Position numbers and translations under genes: made by a program. Source: Pseudomonadota bacterium (GTDB taxonomy: Bacteria; Pseudomonadota; Gammaproteobacteria; Competibacterales; Competibacteraceae). Taken from it: DNA of 57,000 nucleotides. The stretch lies in NCBI GenBank assembly GCA_022709365.1, contig JAKLIY010000029.1:1-57000 (forward strand), written 5' to 3'. Below are positions 37,356-47,426 of this stretch, piece after piece. The notes below the pieces were generated by a model. That model searched no databases and was not told where the DNA came from. It worked only from the letters and a program-made list of their open reading frames with translations. Every line of letters starts with the position of its first letter. Positions within the stretch are counted from its first letter, which is position 1.

Positions 37356-38297
37356 ATGGATGCGCCGCGCCTGATTTTCGCCGGTACTCCCGATTTCGCA
37401 GTTCCCTCCCTGCGAGGGTTGCTGGAGGCCGGCTATCCGGTCGTTGCGATTTACACTCAGCCGGATCGCCCAGCCGGACGGGGCCGCCAACTGCGGGCCA
37501 GTCCCCTCAAAATCCGCGCCCAGTCCGCCGGCATCCCGGTCTACCAGCCCACCACCCTGCGTGATCCTGCCGTGCAGGCGGAACTGGCGGCGTTGCAACC
37601 GGACCTGCTGATCGTCGCCGCCTACGGATTGATCCTGCCGCCGGAGGTGCTGGCGATCCCCCGACTGGACTGCCTCAATGTCCATGCTTCGCTGTTGCCG
37701 CGCTGGCGCGGTGCGGCGCCGATTCACCGGGCGCTCATGGCCGGCGATGCCGAGACGGGCATCAGCATCATGCGCATGGAAGCCGGTCTCGATACCGGCC
37801 CGGTGTTCGCACGAGCCGCCTTCCCGATCGAACGCGGCCTGACCGGCGGCGAATTGCATGATGCCCTGGCTATGTTGGGCGGCTTGACGTTGCGGGCGAC
37901 GCTGCCGGAGTTATTGGCGGGTCGCCTGACGCCGGAACCGCAGGACGATGCGCTCGCCACCTACGCCCCCAAGTTGAGCAAGAGTGATCTGGAACTGGAC
38001 TGGACCCGGCCAGCACTGGATTTGGAACGACAGGTCCTGGCGTTTAACCCTTATCCAGTCGCCCAGACCTGGCTGGAAGAGCATGTTTTGCGCATCTGGC
38101 GGGCGGTCGCTGAGGAAGAGTCGGTCACTGCGCTACCCGGCACCGTGTTGCGCGAAGGGCCGTCCGGAATTGTCGTCGCTACCGGTTCCGGGGTACTGCG
38201 ACTGACCGAAGTGCAATTGCCCGGCGGCAAGCTACTGCCGGCAGCCGCCTTTCTGAATGCGCGTCAACTGGCCGGTCGGCGGCTGGGCGCGGCATGA
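37356..38297 (+). CDS. fmt: Methionyl-tRNA formyltransferase
   Basis: Fmt formylates initiator Met-tRNA with 10-formyl-tetrahydrofolate. The 313-residue protein has [52 protein letters not shown] (the Asn-His-Ser/Pro formyltransferase site) and [21 protein letters not shown]. The C-terminal OB-like domain begins near residue 205. Length is normal. It overlaps rsmB by four bases (ATGA). Confidence 0.98.
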   Translation: MDAPRLIFAGTPDFAVPSLRGLLEAGYPVVAIYTQPDRPAGRGRQLRASPLKIRAQSAGIPVYQPTTLRDPAVQAELAALQPDLLIVAAYGLILPPEVLAIPRLDCLNVHASLLPRWRGAAPIHRALMAGDAETGISIMRMEAGLDTGPVFARAAFPIERGLTGGELHDALAMLGGLTLRATLPELLAGRLTPEPQDDALATYAPKLSKSDLELDWTRPALDLERQVLAFNPYPVAQTWLEEHVLRIWRAVAEEESVTALPGTVLREGPSGIVVATGSGVLRLTEVQLPGGKLLPAAAFLNARQLAGRRLGAA

Positions 38298-39604
38298 GCG
38301 TTCGCGCCAGCGCGGCCCGGGCGCTGGGTCAAGTCTTGGGTGGAGGAGCATCACTAAGTACCGTGTTGCCGCCCGCGCTGGAGCAAACCGATCCGCGTGA
38401 TCGCGGCCTGCTCCAGGAATTGTGCCATGGGGTCTGTCGCTGGCATCCACAGTTGCAGGCTAGGCTGGACCGGTTGTTGGCGCGGCCGCTCGACCCGCGT
38501 GAACATGTCATTCGGGCTTTGCTGCTGGTGGGCCTGTATCAATTGCAGCATCTGCGCATTCCCGAACACGCCGCTGTCGCGGAAACCGTCGCTGCCGCCC
38601 GCGAATTGCACAAGCCGTGGGCGGTCGGTTTAACCAACGCCGTGTTGCGCGCAGCCCTGCGCCGCCGGGCGGAACTGGCTGAGATTCTGGAAACGGATGG
38701 GGTCGCCCGCACCGCCCATCCACCTTGGTTGCTGGCGCGGCTGCAACAGGATTGGCCGGACGACTGGCCGGCCATCGTCGCTGCTAATAATGCCCGCCCG
38801 CCGTTCACTCTGCGGGTTAACCGGGGCGTTCTCGACCGCGAGCAATACCGGCAACGGCTGGACAGCGGGCGAATCGCTGAACCGGTAGCTCCGGTAGAAA
38901 CCGCGCTGGTTTTGCGCGAACCGGCTGATCCGGTCACCTTGCCCGGATTCACCGAGGGTTGGGTGTCGGTGCAAGATGCCGCCGCGCAACTGGCCGCGCC
39001 GCTGCTGGACGTTCAACCGGGAATGTGCGTGCTGGACGCCTGCGCCGCGCCCGGCGGCAAGACCGGCCATCTGCTGGAATGCGTCCCCGATTTAGACTTG
39101 ACTGCTCTGGATCAGGACGCGGCCCGACTGGAACGGGTGCAGGAGAATCTGACCCGGCTGGGCTTAAAAGCGCGGCTGGTCGCTGGCGACGCCCGGCAGC
39201 CGGCGAACTGGTGGGATGGCGCTCCCTATGACCGGATTCTGCTGGACGCCCCCTGTTCGGCGACCGGCGTAATCCGCCGCCATCCCGACATTAAACTCCT
39301 GCGCCGGGAGAGCGACATCGCCGCATTGGCCGGCCAACAGCACCTCCTCCTCGCCAGCTTGTGGCCGTTGCTGCGCCCCGGTGGCCGGTTGCTGTACGTG
39401 ACCTGCTCCGTCCTGCGCCAGGAGAATGAGCAGGTCATCGCGGGCTTTCTCACGGCGCAACCGGACGCTGAGGAGCAACCCATTTTCGCGTCCTGGGGTC
39501 GACCTTTGTCGCACGGGCGGCAAATTCTGCCTGGCGAAGCCGGCATGGACGGCTTTTATTACGCCCTGTTGTTGAAGCGCTGCCGATCCCCGGAGTTCAC
39601 CTGA
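38294..39604 (+). CDS. rsmB: 16S rRNA m5C967 methyltransferase RsmB
   Basis: The 436-residue protein has an N-terminal NusB-like domain (about 1-135, with [21 protein letters not shown]). The Rossmann methyltransferase domain includes [48 protein letters not shown] (catalytic Cys) and [17 protein letters not shown] (second Cys). It methylates C967 of 16S rRNA. It is coupled to fmt by a four-base overlap, and to the DUF4390 gene by a one-base stop/start overlap, in an order conserved across gammaproteobacteria. Confidence 0.97.
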   Translation: MSVRASAARALGQVLGGGASLSTVLPPALEQTDPRDRGLLQELCHGVCRWHPQLQARLDRLLARPLDPREHVIRALLLVGLYQLQHLRIPEHAAVAETVAAARELHKPWAVGLTNAVLRAALRRRAELAEILETDGVARTAHPPWLLARLQQDWPDDWPAIVAANNARPPFTLRVNRGVLDREQYRQRLDSGRIAEPVAPVETALVLREPADPVTLPGFTEGWVSVQDAAAQLAAPLLDVQPGMCVLDACAAPGGKTGHLLECVPDLDLTALDQDAARLERVQENLTRLGLKARLVAGDARQPANWWDGAPYDRILLDAPCSATGVIRRHPDIKLLRRESDIAALAGQQHLLLASLWPLLRPGGRLLYVTCSVLRQENEQVIAGFLTAQPDAEEQPIFASWGRPLSHGRQILPGEAGMDGFYYALLLKRCRSPEFT

Positions 39605-40164
39605 TGCCCGCCCGTATGCTGACCGGGATGCGTTGGCTAGCGCTGCTGGCGACCTTGCTGATGGCGTCGATCGCCTGGGCGGCGGGTTTTGACGTGATCA
39701 GCGCCTCGACCCGACTGGAAGGTGGCGTGTATCGCCTCAACGCCCAAATCCAGTATCGTTTCAGCGAGGCGGCGCGGGACGCCTTGCAAAACGGGGTGCC
39801 GCTGACCATTGCACTAGAGATGGAGGTGCGTCGGCGCCGACCCTGGGTGTGGGATGAAACCGTTTATGCCTTGGAGCAGCACTTCCGGCTGGAGTATCAC
39901 ACCCTCAGCCGGCAATATCTGGTCAGAAATCTCAACAGCGGCGAACGCCGGGCCTTCCCCACCCGGGAAGGCGCTTTGCAGCATATGGGGCAGATCACAG
40001 ACTTTCCCATGCTCGATAAAGGCTTGCTCGATCCCAACGAGCGTTATGAAGGCGCCTTGCGCGCCCGGCTGGATATCGATGCGCTACCGACGCCGTTGCG
40101 CTTGTTTGCCTATATCTCGGACGACTGGCGATTAGCCAGCGAGTGGCGCACATGGCGACTCTAA
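39604..40164 (+). CDS. DUF4390 domain protein, exported
   Basis: The 186-residue protein has a signal sequence (MRWLALLATLLMASIAWAAGF) and then a single DUF4390 domain: ASTRLEGGVYRLNAQIQYRFS, PLTIALEMEVRRRRPWVWDE, YHTLSRQYLVRNLNSGERRAF and AYISDDWRLASEWRTWRL. It is predicted to be periplasmic or membrane-tethered. Function is unknown, but genes of this family recur between rsmB and an ntrY/ntrX pair, suggesting a link to that sensor. It overlaps the start of ntrY by 13 bases. Confidence 0.88.
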   Translation: MPARMLTGMRWLALLATLLMASIAWAAGFDVISASTRLEGGVYRLNAQIQYRFSEAARDALQNGVPLTIALEMEVRRRRPWVWDETVYALEQHFRLEYHTLSRQYLVRNLNSGERRAFPTREGALQHMGQITDFPMLDKGLLDPNERYEGALRARLDIDALPTPLRLFAYISDDWRLASEWRTWRL

Positions 40165-42386
40165 TCCGCCGGCTGGCCCGGGGTCAGGGGCTATCGGCGG
40201 TCCTGGGGCTGCTGGGACTGCTGGTCATTATCCTGGTGCTGATGAGCGGCGCGACGACCGACTCTACGCAATTCGAGCAGATCTACGGCTGGCTGCTGCT
40301 GATCAGCGCTGTCGGTCTGGGCGCGCTGGCGATCTTGATTCTCTACAACCTGATCGAACTGCTGCGCCGCTACCGCCGCCGGGCACCGGGCGCCGGACTG
40401 ACGCTGCGGCTGGCCGGCATCTTCGCGGTACTGGCTATCGTCCCGATGGCGCTGGTCTACAGCTTTTCGCTGAATTTCCTGCAACGCGGCATCGATAGCT
40501 GGTTCAATGTCCAGGTGGATCGCGGCCTGGAAGACGCCCTGGAACTGAGCCGCACCGCGCTCGACCTGCGGATGCGCGATGTCCTCAAGCAAACTTCGCG
40601 TATGGCCGAAAACGTCGCGGAGAGCGACGGGGAACAGATCGGCCGCCGCCTCGATGAGATGCTCGATCTGGGCGAAGCTTCTGAATTGACCCTGTTTGGT
40701 CGCGATGGCCGCATCATCGCTACCGCCGCCGCCGCCCCTGCCCTGATCATGCCCGATCCACCGCCCGACTCGGTGCTGCTGCAAGTCCGGCAGGGCCACA
40801 ACTATGTCGGTTTGGAGCCGATCCGCGATACCGGTTTCCACATCCGGGTGGCCGTGCGGCTGTTGCTCCCCGGCGGCGAGGAAGGACTGTTGCAGTCACT
40901 GTTTCCCGTCACGGATCGCCTGAGTCTGCTGGCGGACGCGGTGCAGGCTGCGTTCGACAGCTACAAGGAACTGCTTTTTCTGCGGGCACCGCTCAAAGCC
41001 AGCTTCACCCTGATCCTGTCACTGGCGCTGTTGCTGGCCATACTGGCGGCGTTCTGGGCGGCGTTTTATACCGCCCGCCGGTTGGTGCAACCCTTGCGAG
41101 AGTTAGCGGAAGGCGCTCAAGCGGTCGCCGCCGGGCAGTTCGACCAGCAGATCGCGCGGGAGGGCAACGACGAACTGGGCTTTCTCGTGGAATCTTTCAA
41201 CCAAATGACCCGCAATCTGGCTCAGGCCCGTGACGCGGCGCAGCGCAGCCAGCAGCTCCTCGAAAGCCAGCACGCTTATCTGGAAACGGTGCTGGCGCGG
41301 CTCTCTTCAGGGGTACTGACTCTTGATCAGGCCGGTCGCCTGCAAACCTGCAACGCCGCTGCCAGTCAGATTCTGGGGGTGGATCTGCAGACGCTGATTG
41401 GCGCGGACAGCCAGCACATGGTCGCTGCTCAGCCGGTTTTGCAAGACTTGATTGATGTGATCGGCCCGCAGTTGACCCAAACGGGCGACTGGCGGCAGGA
41501 AATCACCTGGTTCAGCGGCGCGGGCCGGCGCATTCTGATGGGGCGCGGCAGCTCATTACCCGACGCGGTGGGCCTGCGCGGCGGTCATGTCATCGTGTTT
41601 GACGACATCACTCATCTGGTGCAAGCCGAGCGCTCCGCCGCCTGGGCCGAAGTGGCGCGCCGCTTGGCTCATGAAATCAAGAATCCGCTGACGCCAATCC
41701 AGCTTGCCGCCGAACGCATCCGCCACAAGTACCTTAAACAGATGGGTGAAGAACAAGGCCGGATTCTGGATCGTGGCACGCACACCATCGTGCAGCAGGT
41801 CCAGGCGATGAAGGAAATGGTGGACGCTTTCAATGAATACGCCCGTCCGCCGCGTCTGCAACTGGCGCCGCTGGAGTTGAATGAGTTCGTGGCCGAGGTG
41901 CTCTACCTCTATCGTGATTATCCCGCCAATGTGGAAATCCGGCTGGAGCTGGCTCAGGAACCGCTGTGGATTAACGCCGACAAGGGCCGATTACGGCAAT
42001 TGCTGCATAATCTGGTCAAGAACGCCATCGAAGCGATCCGCGATGGCCACGGCTCGACCCTGTGGATTAGTACCCACCGCGAACATGTCACTGGAGCCGA
42101 CTGTGTCGAATTGACCGTGCGCGATAATGGGCCAGGCTTCCCGGAACACCTTCTGGCGAGCGCTTTTGAACCCTATGTGACTACCAAACCCAAGGGAACC
42201 GGGCTAGGATTAGCCGTTGTCAAAAAAATTGTCGAGGAGCACGGCGGCTGGATCCAGTTGGAAACGCCCGCAGAGGGCGGTGCCCGAATCGTGATCCGAC
42301 TCCCGTTCCGCCCCGAGGCCGCCGGGTCTATGACTCCGCCCGCGGTTCCTGCCGTGCCGTCAAACCCCGATAAGGAGACCGGATGA
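40152..42386 (+). CDS. ntrY: NtrY-type sensor histidine kinase
   Basis: The 744-residue membrane kinase has helices near residues 15-35, 48-68, 85-105 and 290-310. These enclose a periplasmic sensor region at about 110-285. HAMP follows (ARRLVQPLRELAEGAQAVAAG), then PAS (about 375-480), the phosphoacceptor H-box RRLAHEIKNPLTPIQLAAERI (His near 506), and the ATPase core NLVKNAIEAI, DNGPGFPEHLL and TKPKGTGLGLAVVKKI. It should phosphorylate the adjacent NtrX-like regulator. The start is ATG 40152; an in-frame GTG lies at 40143. The input signal is not evident; NtrYX pairs elsewhere are tied to nitrogen or redox and envelope state. Confidence 0.93.
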   Translation: MATLIRRLARGQGLSAVLGLLGLLVIILVLMSGATTDSTQFEQIYGWLLLISAVGLGALAILILYNLIELLRRYRRRAPGAGLTLRLAGIFAVLAIVPMALVYSFSLNFLQRGIDSWFNVQVDRGLEDALELSRTALDLRMRDVLKQTSRMAENVAESDGEQIGRRLDEMLDLGEASELTLFGRDGRIIATAAAAPALIMPDPPPDSVLLQVRQGHNYVGLEPIRDTGFHIRVAVRLLLPGGEEGLLQSLFPVTDRLSLLADAVQAAFDSYKELLFLRAPLKASFTLILSLALLLAILAAFWAAFYTARRLVQPLRELAEGAQAVAAGQFDQQIAREGNDELGFLVESFNQMTRNLAQARDAAQRSQQLLESQHAYLETVLARLSSGVLTLDQAGRLQTCNAAASQILGVDLQTLIGADSQHMVAAQPVLQDLIDVIGPQLTQTGDWRQEITWFSGAGRRILMGRGSSLPDAVGLRGGHVIVFDDITHLVQAERSAAWAEVARRLAHEIKNPLTPIQLAAERIRHKYLKQMGEEQGRILDRGTHTIVQQVQAMKEMVDAFNEYARPPRLQLAPLELNEFVAEVLYLYRDYPANVEIRLELAQEPLWINADKGRLRQLLHNLVKNAIEAIRDGHGSTLWISTHREHVTGADCVELTVRDNGPGFPEHLLASAFEPYVTTKPKGTGLGLAVVKKIVEEHGGWIQLETPAEGGARIVIRLPFRPEAAGSMTPPAVPAVPSNPDKETG

Positions 42387-43753
42387 GCACGTCCTATATT
42401 CTGGTCGTTGATGATGAACCTGATATCCGCGACCTGGTGAAGGAAATTCTGGAAGACGAAGGTTATAGCGTAGCGACGGCGGAAAATGCCGCCGCTGCCC
42501 GCGAGGCCCGCCGCGCCCAGCGGCCCGACCTGATCCTGCTTGATATCTGGATGCCGGATACCGACGGCATCACCCTGCTCAAGGAATGGAGCGAAGGCGA
42601 TCACCTGCCCTGCCCGGTGGTGATGATGTCGGGGCACGGGACCGTAGAAACCGCGGTGGAGGCGACCCGGTTGGGTGCCTACGATTTCATCGAAAAACCG
42701 CTCTCCATGGCCAAACTGTTGCTGACGGTCGAGCGGGCGCTGGATGCTGACCGGCTAGCGCGGGAAAACCAGAACCTGCGCCGTCAGCAGCGCACCGTCT
42801 CCGAGCCGGTCGGACGCAGCGATGTCGTCCAGCGATTGCGCGCCCAGGTGTTAAAAATTGCCCAGCATGACGCGCCAGTGCTGATTTTTGGCGAGCCGGG
42901 CACCGGCAAGGAAGTTTATGCCCGCTTCCTGCACGCCCACAGCTTGCGTCGCCAGGGACCGTTCATCGACGTGGGCGTCGGCTCCATCGCCCGCGAGAAT
43001 GCGACGCTGGAGCTGTTCGGTTCCGAACAGGGCGAGCGGATTCACTATGGCCGGCTGGAGCAGGCCAGCGGCGGCACCCTGTTCCTCGACGAGCTGGCCG
43101 ATATGGACCTGGAAGCCCAGGCCAAACTGGCCAGCGCCCTGGAGAACGGTTCCTTCCTGCGCATCGGCGGCAAGGAGCCGGTGCGGGTCAACGTGCGCGT
43201 GGTCGCGGCGACTCATCGGGACTTGGAGCAGGAAGTGGCGCTCAGCCGGTTCCGCGAAGATTTGTACTACCAGTTGAACGTGGTGCCCATCAAGCTGCCG
43301 CCGCTGCGCGAGCACATTGAAGACGTGCCGGAGTTGTTGAACTACTACGTCAGTTACTTCGTCGATCAGGAAAATCTGACCTACCGTCATTTCACGATGG
43401 CCGCCCAGAACCGGCTGCGCAACTACAACTGGCCCGGCAATATCCGCGAACTCAAGAACCTGGTGCAGCGTCTGCTGATTCTGGGCGGCGAGGAGGATAT
43501 CACCCAGGAAGAAGTCGATGTCGCTGTGCGGGGCGCCACCACCGCCAAGTCCCATGATGTCGGCAGCATTCCTCTGAATCTGCCGCTGCGCGAAGCGCGG
43601 GAACAGTTCGAGCGGACCTACCTGATGCAGCAATTCCGCGAATGTGAGGGCAATGTGGCGCGCCTGGCCGAGCGGGTCGGCATGGAACGCACCAATCTTT
43701 ATCGCAAACTGCGTGCGCTGGGCATCGATCCCAAAAAAGCGCTCGATGAGTAA
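42383..43753 (+). CDS. ntrX: NtrX-type response regulator with AAA+ domain lacking GAFTGA
   Basis: The 456-residue regulator has a receiver (YILVVDDEPDIRDLVKEILED; phosphoacceptor near residue 53 in LILLDIWMPDTDG). An AAA+ domain (Walker A GEPGTGKE, Walker B GGTLFLDELADMD, sensor region FREDLYYQLNVVPIKLPPLR) and a Fis-type helix-turn-helix (CEGNVARLAERVGMERTNLYR) follow. Between LELFGSEQ and the Walker B strand the sigma-54 contact loop GAFTGA is absent; the segment reads GERIHYGRLEQASGG. Activation of sigma-54 is therefore unlikely by the usual route. It overlaps ntrY by four bases, and trkA follows nine bases later. Confidence 0.93.
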   Translation: MSTSYILVVDDEPDIRDLVKEILEDEGYSVATAENAAAAREARRAQRPDLILLDIWMPDTDGITLLKEWSEGDHLPCPVVMMSGHGTVETAVEATRLGAYDFIEKPLSMAKLLLTVERALDADRLARENQNLRRQQRTVSEPVGRSDVVQRLRAQVLKIAQHDAPVLIFGEPGTGKEVYARFLHAHSLRRQGPFIDVGVGSIARENATLELFGSEQGERIHYGRLEQASGGTLFLDELADMDLEAQAKLASALENGSFLRIGGKEPVRVNVRVVAATHRDLEQEVALSRFREDLYYQLNVVPIKLPPLREHIEDVPELLNYYVSYFVDQENLTYRHFTMAAQNRLRNYNWPGNIRELKNLVQRLLILGGEEDITQEEVDVAVRGATTAKSHDVGSIPLNLPLREAREQFERTYLMQQFRECEGNVARLAERVGMERTNLYRKLRALGIDPKKALDE

Positions 43754-43762
43754 AGGCTGGCT

Positions 43763-45142
43763 ATGAAAATCGTCATTCTTGGCGCTGGACAGGTGGGAGG
43801 ATCGGTCGCCCACATCCTGGCGAGTGAAGCGAACGATGTAACCGTAGTCGACGCCAACGCCGAGCGGTTGCAGGCGTTGCAGGATCGGCTCGATCTTCGC
43901 ACCCTGTGCGGTCATGCGTCTCATCCGGCGATCCTGGAGCAGGCCGGCACCGCCGATGCCGACATGTTGATCGCGCTCACTGACAACGATGAAGTCAATA
44001 TGGTCGCCTGCCAGATTGCATACACCCTGTTCAATACCCCGACCAAGATAGCCCGGGTGCGGTCGAGCAGTTATATCGCCCATCAGGATGCGCTGTTCAA
44101 GGACGAAGCCTTGCCGATTGATGTGTTGATCAGCCCTGAGCAACTGGTGACCGAATACATTCAGCGCATCATCGAACACCCCGGCGCGCTGCAGGTGCTG
44201 GACTTTGCCGACGGCCAGGTGCGGCTCATGGGCGTCAAGGCCTATGAGAGCAGTTCCCTGGTCGGCCAGGCGTTGCGGTTGCTGCCGGATCGGATGCCGG
44301 GCATCGAAACCCGGGTCGCCGCCATTTTTCGCCAGGGTCGGCCGATCCAGCCGGAAGGCAATACGCAGATCGAGGCGGATGACGAAGTGTTCTTCATCGC
44401 CGCCCGCAAAAACGCCCGCGCTATCGTCAATGAACTACGCAAACTGGACCGGATAGTCAAGCGCGTGATCGTGGCGGGCGGCGGGCATATCGGCGCCCGA
44501 CTGGCTCAGGGGCTGGAGGAAAAATTCCAGGTCAAGATCATCGAGCACAATATCGAAACCTCCCGCCGACTGTCCGAACGTCTGAGTCGGGCCATTGTCT
44601 TGCAGGGCGACGCCGCCGACGAAAATTTACTGCGACAGGAAAATATCGAGCATGTCGATGTGTTCTGCGCCGTCACCAACGACGACGAGGCGAATATCCT
44701 GTCGGCGATGTTGGCCAAGCGGATGGGTGCCCATAAGGTGATGGCGTTGATCAACCGGGTATCCTATGTCGATCTGGTCGAGTCGTCCGGCATTATCGAT
44801 GTCGCTATCTCACCACAACAGGCCACGATCGGCAGTCTGCTGGCCTATGTCCGGCGCGGCGATGTCGCCAAGGTGCATTCCCTGCGGCGCGGGGCCGCCG
44901 AGGCCATTGAAGCCGTCGCTCACGGCGATTACAAAACCTCCAAGGTGGTGGGCCGGCGTCTCGATGAAATCCGCCTGCCGCCCGGCACTACCATTGGCGC
45001 CGTCGCCCGCGAAGATGAGGTGATCATCTGCCATCACGACACCATGATCCAGGCCGAAGACCATGTCATCCTGTTCCTGGTCGATAAGAAGCAGATTCCT
45101 GAAGTCGAACGGCTGTTTTCGGTGGGAGCGACCTTCCTCTAA
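43763..45142 (+). CDS. trkA: Trk potassium uptake regulatory subunit TrkA
   Basis: TrkA is the cytosolic NAD(H)-binding gate of the TrkH/G potassium channel. The 459-residue protein contains two RCK units: an N-terminal Rossmann motif (MKIVILGAGQVGGSVAHILAS) with DNDEVNMVACQIAYTLFNTPT, and a second (VIVAGGGHIGARLAQGLEE) with VTNDDEANILSAMLAKRMGA. Each is followed by a TrkA_C domain. Length is normal. It closes the rsmB-DUF4390-ntrYX-trkA run. No trkH is present in the window. Confidence 0.97.
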   Translation: MKIVILGAGQVGGSVAHILASEANDVTVVDANAERLQALQDRLDLRTLCGHASHPAILEQAGTADADMLIALTDNDEVNMVACQIAYTLFNTPTKIARVRSSSYIAHQDALFKDEALPIDVLISPEQLVTEYIQRIIEHPGALQVLDFADGQVRLMGVKAYESSSLVGQALRLLPDRMPGIETRVAAIFRQGRPIQPEGNTQIEADDEVFFIAARKNARAIVNELRKLDRIVKRVIVAGGGHIGARLAQGLEEKFQVKIIEHNIETSRRLSERLSRAIVLQGDAADENLLRQENIEHVDVFCAVTNDDEANILSAMLAKRMGAHKVMALINRVSYVDLVESSGIIDVAISPQQATIGSLLAYVRRGDVAKVHSLRRGAAEAIEAVAHGDYKTSKVVGRRLDEIRLPPGTTIGAVAREDEVIICHHDTMIQAEDHVILFLVDKKQIPEVERLFSVGATFL

Positions 45143-45257
45143 CCCCGCGCTGCAACAAAAGACCTTGTGTTAGAATAAGCCCGCCCTGAATCCGAACCGG
45201 GGCCTCGCCCCCGTTAAAATCCCCAAAAATCAACCCGCGTTGACAGGACTCCCGAAC

Positions 45258-45917
45258 ATGACCGCATTCAATTTCGAGCAGGCGCGTTTCAACATGATCG
45301 AACAGCAGATCCGGCCTTGGGATGTGCTGGATCAGCGGGCGCTGGATACCCTCGCCCGGATTCCGCGCGAGGACTTTGTGCCAGAGCGCTACCGCAATCT
45401 GGCGTTCAGCGATGTCGCGATTCCGCTGGGTCATGGCGAATTCATGCTCAAGCCCAATGTTGAGGGCCGCATCCTGCAGGCGCTGGCCCTGCAATCGACC
45501 GATCATGTCCTGGAAGTCGGCACGGGCAGCGGCTACCTGACTGCTTGTCTGGCGCGCATGACCGCCAGCGTCGTCAGTGTGGATATGATTCCCGACTTTA
45601 CCGAAAACGCCCGCCGCAAGCTCAAGGCGCATGGGCTGAGCAACGTCGTGCTGCATACCGGCGACGCCAGTCGGGGCTGGGGTGAACAGCGCTACCCGGC
45701 GATTGCGGTGACCGGTTCGGTCGCCATCCTCGACGAGGTCTGGCGGCAAAGCCTGAGTCTGGGAGGACGGTTGTTCATCGTGGTCGGCCAGCCGCCGGTC
45801 ATGGAAGCGTTGCTGATCACCCGGGTCGGCGAGCGGGAATGGACCCGGGAAAGCCTGTTCGACACCGAATTGCCGCCGTTGCGTGGCGCGGCCCCGGTCA
45901 AGACCTTCGAGTTTTGA
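45258..45917 (+). CDS. Protein-L-isoaspartate O-methyltransferase family protein
   Basis: The 219-residue protein begins MTAFNFEQARFNMIEQQIRP followed by WDVLDQRALDTLARIPREDFV. It has the SAM-binding motif VLEVGTGSGYLTACLARM and later YPAIAVTGSVAILDEVWRQSL. This is the PCMT-like group regularly found immediately before tolC in gammaproteobacteria; it differs from canonical Pcm in the substrate loop, so repair of isoaspartate is not assured. ATG 45258 is chosen by family alignment; an earlier in-frame start at 45240 has no supporting homology. tolC follows 33 bases after the stop. Confidence 0.87.
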   Translation: MTAFNFEQARFNMIEQQIRPWDVLDQRALDTLARIPREDFVPERYRNLAFSDVAIPLGHGEFMLKPNVEGRILQALALQSTDHVLEVGTGSGYLTACLARMTASVVSVDMIPDFTENARRKLKAHGLSNVVLHTGDASRGWGEQRYPAIAVTGSVAILDEVWRQSLSLGGRLFIVVGQPPVMEALLITRVGEREWTRESLFDTELPPLRGAAPVKTFEF

Positions 45918-45950
45918 ACAGTCGCTATTATCAGGGGGAACTTGCTCGTT

Positions 45951-47426
45951 ATGTCCAGAGTGCATCGTTGGGTATGGGTCGGGATGTTCGCCGCGCTATG
46001 CGGCCAGCCGGCGGCGGCGGAAGATTTGCTGCAAGTCTATCGCCAGGCCTTGGACAGCGATCCAGTGCTCAAGGCCGCCGTCGCCAGTCGTGAAGCCGCT
46101 CAGGAAGCGAAACCCCAGGCCCGCGCCCTGCTGCTGCCCAATGTGGGCATCAACGCGGAACAGGGTCGCACTTCCGTGTCAGGTCAGGCCGATTTTAATA
46201 GCCACAACTATGTGATTGGTTTAGAGCAACCTATTTACAATCGCGACAGTTTGGTGCGGCAACGCTTGGCGGACTCCGTGGTCGGTCAATCCGACGTGGA
46301 CTTGCGCAACACCAATAACGAACTGATCCTGCGGGTTTCAACAAACTATTTCGGCGTCTTGTTTGCGCTGGACAACCTGACCTACGCCACCGCCGAGAAG
46401 AACGCCTTCGCCCGCCAACTGGAACAGGCTAACCGGCGCTTTGAGGTGGGGCTGGCGACCATCACGGATGTCTACGATGCCCAGGCGCGTTTTGACGACG
46501 CCGTCTCGCAGGAAATCGATGCGACGACTAAACTGGCCGACGCCCGCGAATCGCTGCGGCAATTGACGGGTCAGGAATATGCGCGACTGAACCTGCTCAG
46601 CGAACGGATGCCGCTGTCACTGCCCAAACCGAATGATGCCGAAGCGTGGGTGCGCATGGCGCTGGACAATAATCTGCAGTTGCTCAGCGCCGGTTTCAGC
46701 GTTGACCAAGCGCGGCAGAACATCCAGTTGCAAAAGGCCGGCCACTATCCAACGCTGGATTTGCGAGCCAGCAGCACCGACCTTGATAACAGCATTACGA
46801 ATACCACCAGCCATCAGGTCAACTTGCAACTGGTGATTCCGCTGTACACCGGCGGCGCGGTGTCCTCGCGCTCCCGGCAAGCGGCTTATGACTATGAAGC
46901 GAGCCGGCAGAATCTGGAAGACCGGCAACGCCAGACCGTTCGTATCGTTCGCAATGCCTACCGGGGCCAGGAAACCGCCATCAGCCTGATCAAGGCGCGG
47001 GATCAGACCCGTGTGTCGACCCGCAGCGCGCTGGAAGCCAATCAGGCCGGCTATGAAGTCGGCACCCGCACCATCGTGGACGTGCTGGATGCGGAGAGCA
47101 AGGTCTATCTGGCCGCACGGCAATACGCCGAGGCCCGGTATTCCTATATCAAAAATTATCTGACCTTGCGCCAAGCGGCCGGGCAGTTGTCGGAAACCGA
47201 TGTGGCGGAGATTAACGGCTGGTTAGGCGAGCCTCGCTCCACTTCGGACATTGCCTCGGGGCTGGAGTCCTCGGCCAAACCGATCAGTCAGGGCGCCGGG
47301 CCAGAAATCTCCGCCAAACCCATGGGCGAGGAACCGATCCAACCGGCGCCACCCAAGAACAAGGCTAACGGCAAACGGGCCAGCAAGGCCCCCGTGGAGT
47401 CCGGCGCTCCTCCATCAAAGCAGTGA
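45951..47426 (+). CDS. tolC: TolC-family outer-membrane efflux/secretion channel
   Basis: The 491-residue protein has a signal peptide (VWVGMFAALCGQPAAAEDLL) and the two repeated outer-membrane-factor halves: LLQVYRQALDSDPVLKAAVAS, YNRDSLVRQRLADSVVG and RRFEVGLATITDVYDAQARFD in the first; HYPTLDLRASSTD, NLQLVIPLYTGGAVSSRSRQA and NQAGYEVGTRTIVDVLDAESK in the second. The C-terminal tail is Pro/Lys-rich. It forms the trimeric exit duct for type I secretion and efflux. GGGGGAA about 11 bases before ATG 45951 supports the start. It overlaps the RDD gene by four bases. Confidence 0.94.
   Translation: MSRVHRWVWVGMFAALCGQPAAAEDLLQVYRQALDSDPVLKAAVASREAAQEAKPQARALLLPNVGINAEQGRTSVSGQADFNSHNYVIGLEQPIYNRDSLVRQRLADSVVGQSDVDLRNTNNELILRVSTNYFGVLFALDNLTYATAEKNAFARQLEQANRRFEVGLATITDVYDAQARFDDAVSQEIDATTKLADARESLRQLTGQEYARLNLLSERMPLSLPKPNDAEAWVRMALDNNLQLLSAGFSVDQARQNIQLQKAGHYPTLDLRASSTDLDNSITNTTSHQVNLQLVIPLYTGGAVSSRSRQAAYDYEASRQNLEDRQRQTVRIVRNAYRGQETAISLIKARDQTRVSTRSALEANQAGYEVGTRTIVDVLDAESKVYLAARQYAEARYSYIKNYLTLRQAAGQLSETDVAEINGWLGEPRSTSDIASGLESSAKPISQGAGPEISAKPMGEEPIQPAPPKNKANGKRASKAPVESGAPPSKQ

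Noticed and set aside
42851..44179. 442-codon minus-strand frame over ntrX and trkA
   Set aside because: It crosses two well-supported genes and carries no recognisable motif.
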